A stretch of 64,000 bases of DNA from Rhodobacteraceae bacterium DSL-40 (GTDB lineage: Bacteria; Pseudomonadota; Alphaproteobacteria; Rhodobacterales; Rhodobacteraceae). The first letter of the stretch is position 1. Every line of letters starts with the position of its first letter. The notes under the pieces are model-generated. The model was not told where the DNA came from. It did no database searches and saw only the letters and a list, made by a program, of their open reading frames with translations. Below, one piece after another: positions 60,666 through 64,000 of this stretch. Where the stretch lies: positions 496,001-560,000 of the forward strand of contig QKPN01000001.1 in NCBI GenBank assembly GCA_003258405.1, read 5' to 3'. The position numbers and the translations under genes are program-made.

Positions 60666-61586
60666 TCACGGGGCGACGTTCCCGTGCGGCGTCAGGACAA
60701 GCAGAATGATGCCAGCCGAAACAAGCAGGATGCCGAGTGTTTCCCGAAAACTCGGATGCTCGCCAAAGATGATGCGAGCCGTCAGATAGCTGAAAACAAG
60801 TTCAATCTGGCCGACAGCCTTCACTTGGGCCGCGGAAACCATCGCGAACGCCGCAAACCACGAGAAGGAGGCGATCATTCCAGCCACACCCACAGGCACG
60901 GCGACGCGCCAGGCCGAGAAGACCCGGCCGACCTCGCCTGGCACCCGGCGGTTCATGAAGATTGTGAGAAGAAGGGTCTGAAGCACGGTGACAAAGGCAA
61001 GAGTCGCCGCAGCACGCAATACCGGCGTGTCGGGAGGCGCATCAAGCGCAAGCGCCGCGGCCCGGTAGGCCACGCCAGAAAATGCAAAGGCGGCACCGGC
61101 CGCAACCCCGATCCCAACGGCACGAGCCGAAAAAGCGCCGGCCGCATCCCGGACCGCCGAAAGCAGTGCAACTCCACATAGGCTCACGAGGATCCCCACG
61201 AGGGCAAGCGGCGCGATCAGATCCCCGAGCAACAGGTACCCAAAGAGCGCGGCCTGCACCGTCTCGGTCTTCGCGAGCGTGTTACCCACTGCGAAGTTCC
61301 GGAGTGAAAAGAGATGCAGAAGAAGCAGCGTGCCGGCAATCTGCCCGAACGCGCCCCCCACCGACCAGATAGCGAAGGTGACCGTAGGGCGGGGCATGGT
61401 CTGGCCGCCGAACGAAATCAAACCAACCACGAGCAGCACGGCCCATGGTGCCGCAAAGACGAAGCGAGCATAGGTCGCGCCCAATACACTGACCCTGCGG
61501 GTCAGCGCCTTCTGGAGTGCGTTGCGAAAGTTCTGGAGAAATGCCGCTGTGACCGCCAGAAGCACCCAGAGGCCGGTCATCGGCAT
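60666..61586 (-). CDS. DMT superfamily (EamA-type) membrane transporter
   Basis: 306 residues with ten hydrophobic helices in two EamA-like halves (GLWVLLAVTAAFLQNFRNAL, FAVGNTLAKTETVQAALFGY for the first; VGVAGMIASFSWFAAFAMVS, GQIELVFSYLTARIIFGEHP for the second). The family exports amino acids and other metabolites; the substrate is unknown. I use ATG 61586; an upstream GTG at 61607 is in frame. Divergent from the AhpD-like gene with a 74-base gap. Confidence 0.85.
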   Translation of the reverse strand: MPMTGLWVLLAVTAAFLQNFRNALQKALTRRVSVLGATYARFVFAAPWAVLLVVGLISFGGQTMPRPTVTFAIWSVGGAFGQIAGTLLLLHLFSLRNFAVGNTLAKTETVQAALFGYLLLGDLIAPLALVGILVSLCGVALLSAVRDAAGAFSARAVGIGVAAGAAFAFSGVAYRAAALALDAPPDTPVLRAAATLAFVTVLQTLLLTIFMNRRVPGEVGRVFSAWRVAVPVGVAGMIASFSWFAAFAMVSAAQVKAVGQIELVFSYLTARIIFGEHPSFRETLGILLVSAGIILLVLTPHGNVAP

Positions 61587-61660
61587 CTTTGCACGTTGAC
61601 AGCGCACACAGTCATATTAGGGTTCATGAATACATTTCCTCGCAAGGTTCGAGAATTGGC

Positions 61661-62011
61661 ATGAGCAAGAACTATCCCGAAATAACGAAGCGGATCGTCG
61701 GTGGCATCAAGCAACTGCGAAAAAACATTCCCGATACGATGCAGGGGTTTAGCGCCATGGCTGGTGCCGCCACCAAGGATGGCGTGCTGGACGGCAAGAC
61801 GAAGGAATTGATTGCGTTGGCCATCGGCGTGGCGACGCGCTGCGACGGATGCATCGGCTTTCACACCGAGGCTTTGGTGCGGCTTGGGGCGACACGAGCG
61901 GAAATCGAGGAAACCCTCGGCATGGCGATCTACATGGGAGGCGGGCCATCGCTCATGTATGCCGCCGACGCGCTGCTCGCCTTCGAACAGTTCAGCGGCG
62001 ACAAGGCCTGA
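61661..62011 (+). CDS. carboxymuconolactone decarboxylase family protein (AhpD-like)
   Basis: 116 residues with the AhpD-like core: LDGKTKELIALAIGVATRCDGCIGFH near residue 50 carries the redox CxxC and the nearby His, followed by ALVRLGATRAEIEETLGMAIYMGG. Proteins of this size and motif act as alkylhydroperoxidase-type reductases. The ATG at 61661 gives the usual length; AAGG lies about 14 bases upstream, so the ribosome site is weak. Convergent with the flavoprotein gene 32 bases on. Confidence 0.88.
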   Translation: MSKNYPEITKRIVGGIKQLRKNIPDTMQGFSAMAGAATKDGVLDGKTKELIALAIGVATRCDGCIGFHTEALVRLGATRAEIEETLGMAIYMGGGPSLMYAADALLAFEQFSGDKA

Positions 62012-62043
62012 GCCCCTCACCAGATATTTCGAACACCGATCCT

Positions 62044-63354
62044 TCACAGACGATCGCGAAGCGCATACCAACTCATCGCGAGCGCCAGAAGTGGCGCCCG
62101 CAACGCCCCGCCACCGGGGAAACGCGTCTGGGGCAGCTTGGAAAATACATCAAAGCGCCCGGCCTGACCGGCAACTGCCTCCGCCATCAGCTTGCCCGAG
62201 AGCGTTGCCATCGCCACGCCATGACCGGAGAAACCGGCCGCGGAATAGACATTCGGGGCGAGCCGCTGCAGCGCGGGCATCCGGTTCACCGTGATCGCAA
62301 GCGTGCCACCCCAAGCGTAAGCAATCCGTGTGTGCGCAAGCTGAGGATAGACCCGGAGCATGTTTGGCCGCACAAGCGCCGCAATGTCGCCCGGGAAACG
62401 ATAGCCATAGGTTTCGCCGCCCCCGAACAGCAGTCGCCGATCTTCGGAAAGCCGGAAGTAGTTGACCACGAAGCGGGTATCCGCCACGGCGACATCGTCG
62501 CGGATCAAGGCACGGGCCGCGTCCTCGCCCAAGGGGTCGGTGGCAATGATAAAGTTGTTGATCGGCATGACCCGAGTCGACACTTCCGGCTCAAGACCGC
62601 AAAGATAGCCGTTGCAGGCAAGGACCACATGCCGCACCCGCACACTGCCATGCGCGGTCTCGACCTGCGGCCGCGGTCCTGGATGAATTGCCGTCACCCG
62701 GCTTCGTTCATGGATGCGCACCCCGGCTTCGCCTGCGGCTGAGCCAAGACCCAGCGCATAGGAAAGTGGGTGGAGATGTGAGCCTCCCTTGTCGAGCACG
62801 CCGCCCCAATAGGCCTCCGTTCCGAGCGCCAAACGGATCGCGTCGCGGTCAAGGGGTTCGGTTTCCAAATAACCGTAGGTCCTGGCGAGGTTCTCTGCAT
62901 CCGCATGTAGCGCGCGGACATAGCTCTTGCGATGCGCTGCGTGGATGACGCCAGGCCGAAGGGCGCAGTCGATTGCGTGACGTTCGATGCGCCGCCGGAC
63001 CAAGGCCTTTGCCTCCTCGGCCATGGACCAGAACCGCCGCGCCATGTCGATACCTACAGCCTTCTCAATCCAGGACTGGTCCTGACGCTGGCCCGATCCG
63101 ACTTGACCGCCATTCCGGCCCGATGCCCCCCAGCCAAGACGCTGCGCCTCCAGAAGCACGACGTCGAAGCCGGCTTCCGCGAGATGGAGCGCAGCTGAGA
63201 GGCCAGTATATCCCCCGCCGATCACGCAAACATCCGCGCTCGCGGCGCCAGCAAGCGCAGGAAGCGGTGGCGGGGCTGCGACACTTGCGGCGTACCAACT
63301 CGGGGCATGCCGCCCGGGCGTGTCATTGACGGTAAGAAGATCGAGTTGCCGCAT
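62044..63354 (-). CDS. FAD-dependent amine oxidase (PuuB/DAO-like)
   Basis: 436 residues of the D-amino-acid oxidase superfamily. The N-terminal HAPSWYAASVAAPPPLPALAG precedes the FAD-binding VCVIGGGYTGLSAALHLAEAG near residue 42, then GWGASGRNGGQVGSG near 74, typical of gamma-glutamylputrescine oxidase PuuB and related OrdL proteins; the C-terminal AGFSGHGVAMATLSGKL contacts FAD. Substrate (polyamine conjugate, sarcosine-like amine) cannot be settled. No other puu gene is adjacent. Confidence 0.85.
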   Translation of the reverse strand: MRQLDLLTVNDTPGRHAPSWYAASVAAPPPLPALAGAASADVCVIGGGYTGLSAALHLAEAGFDVVLLEAQRLGWGASGRNGGQVGSGQRQDQSWIEKAVGIDMARRFWSMAEEAKALVRRRIERHAIDCALRPGVIHAAHRKSYVRALHADAENLARTYGYLETEPLDRDAIRLALGTEAYWGGVLDKGGSHLHPLSYALGLGSAAGEAGVRIHERSRVTAIHPGPRPQVETAHGSVRVRHVVLACNGYLCGLEPEVSTRVMPINNFIIATDPLGEDAARALIRDDVAVADTRFVVNYFRLSEDRRLLFGGGETYGYRFPGDIAALVRPNMLRVYPQLAHTRIAYAWGGTLAITVNRMPALQRLAPNVYSAAGFSGHGVAMATLSGKLMAEAVAGQAGRFDVFSKLPQTRFPGGGALRAPLLALAMSWYALRDRL

Positions 63355-63701
63355 GTCGAATCCGGTGGTTGCGCGCGCTCGGTATCAGGATGCGTGTCGG
63401 CTGGCCAGCTGGCAGCACATTAGTACTGCTTCACCCGGATTGACTAGGATCCGCCGAAAACACAATCATAGATGTGACTTTTATGGGATTCCTGCACGCA
63501 ATTTTCGAACGACTGAAACTTGCCGGCACTCCTCAGCCTGCATCGCGTATTGATCTTCAGACCCTTGCCGACAGCTTCTAGTATACGGCCATGCAGGGCG
63601 CGCGCGCCGGAGAGTGTATGCTCGCAAGGGTGGCTTTGCCATTCTGTAAGATGTACCGTTGGTGCAGGCATCCATGAAGCGAATGATGGTCGGGCAACGC
63701 C
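63355..63701. other. 347-base stretch without a supported gene
   Basis: Upstream of both the leftward flavoprotein and the rightward GGDEF gene, so it should hold both promoters. Short frames here have no recognisable product. It might contain decayed 5' sequence of a PAS domain belonging to the GGDEF gene. Confidence 0.35.
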
Positions 63702-64000
63702 ATGATCATCTCGAGATACGAGCGCGCCACGAGGACGGGGCAGGTCATACGGCTCGACGGAATAGTGCAATTCACTCAGCGCAACGGCCTCTCGTCAGGC
63801 GAAATGACAATCGTTCTGCGCGATATCGGCGAGCGAAAAACCTGGAAGAGGGAACTGGACGCGCTTGCCTTCACGGATGCGATCACTGGGCTGGCAAACC
63901 GTCGCGGCTTTGACTTGGCAATCGGGCACTACTGCCAGGATACCACGTACATCGGTTCCCGCCTCTCGCCCATCCTGATCGATCTCGATCACTTCAAAGA
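63702..64000 (+). CDS. diguanylate cyclase (GGDEF) protein, partial at window edge
   Basis: About 99 codons to the window edge with no stop. The first ~45 residues (TGQVIRLDGIVQFTQRNGLS, SGEMTIVLRDIGERKTWKRE) look like the last strands of a PAS domain and its DIxERK exit, then LDALAFTDAITGLANRRGFD begins a GGDEF domain (the D-x-LTGLxNRR signature) and SPILIDLDHFK is the Mg-binding strand. The GGDEF motif itself lies beyond the window. Odd: the PAS part is only a stub, since a stop lies at 63684-63686 in this frame, so the gene may be 5'-truncated or frameshifted. Confidence 0.75.
   Translation, partial: MIISRYERATRTGQVIRLDGIVQFTQRNGLSSGEMTIVLRDIGERKTWKRELDALAFTDAITGLANRRGFDLAIGHYCQDTTYIGSRLSPILIDLDHFK

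Overview
The window is high-GC, densely coding DNA. Its operon layout and protein families suggest an alphaproteobacterium of the Rhodobacterales (Rhodobacter/Rhodovulum-like). Pointers to this are the murA-DUF2948-hisD-UPF0262-infA-maf-rng string, hemN/hemZ divergent from an FnrL-type regulator, ccoNOQP followed by ccoGHIS (rdxBHIS of Rhodobacter), DUF1127 proteins and a glg cluster ending in pgm-glgX. I see no insertion sequence, prophage, CRISPR array or rRNA. There are two tRNA genes: Thr(GGT), minus strand, and Asp(GTC), plus strand.

Layout. 1-7.1 kb: a truncated TrkH potassium-uptake subunit, folE2 (folate), metZ (methionine), an alpha/beta hydrolase, a YfcG-type glutathione transferase and mbfA (iron export). 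7.2-9 kb: pyrC-pyrE. 9-20.1 kb: a glycogen operon glgP-glgB-glgC-glgA-pgm-glgX, followed by a porin, a SulP transporter, a TenA-like protein and a YdiJ-type FAD/Fe-S dehydrogenase. 27.6-34 kb: tRNA-Thr, then the conserved housekeeping run murA to rng. 34-46.2 kb: the micro-oxic respiration region (hemN, fnrL, ccoNOQP, a LysR regulator, ccoGHIS and an unrecognised lipoprotein). 46.2-56.4 kb: kynU, tRNA-Asp, a TerB-like protein, selO, a membrane protein, a phospholipase-D lipoprotein, a DUF1638/corrinoid-protein pair, a PA0069-type radical SAM protein, DUF1127 and gfa. 56.5-58.5 kb: ureE-ureF-ureG without the urease structural genes. 58.6-64 kb: an unknown protein, a formamidase-like hydrolase with a stand-alone RAM domain, a DMT exporter, an AhpD-like protein, an amine-oxidase-type flavoprotein and the 5' part of a GGDEF gene cut by the window edge.

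How the parts work together. The 34-46 kb block is one oxygen-responsive unit. FnrL-type cysteines and three TTGAT-N4-ATCAA-like boxes sit before hemN/fnrL, ccoN and ccoG, so anaerobic haem synthesis, the high-affinity cbb3 oxidase and its copper/assembly factors would be switched on together when oxygen falls. The glg operon carries every step from glucose-6-phosphate to glycogen and back (Pgm, GlgC, GlgA, GlgB; GlgX, GlgP).

The least ordinary features are a lipoprotein gene 1 nt behind ccoS, a LysR gene inserted between ccoNOQP and ccoGHIS, a maf gene with no standard start codon, orphan ureEFG, an orphan corrinoid protein/DUF1638 pair, and a probable leaderless FnrL-controlled hemN. I found no clear-cut new multi-gene system; the ccoS-linked lipoprotein is the best candidate for an undescribed component.
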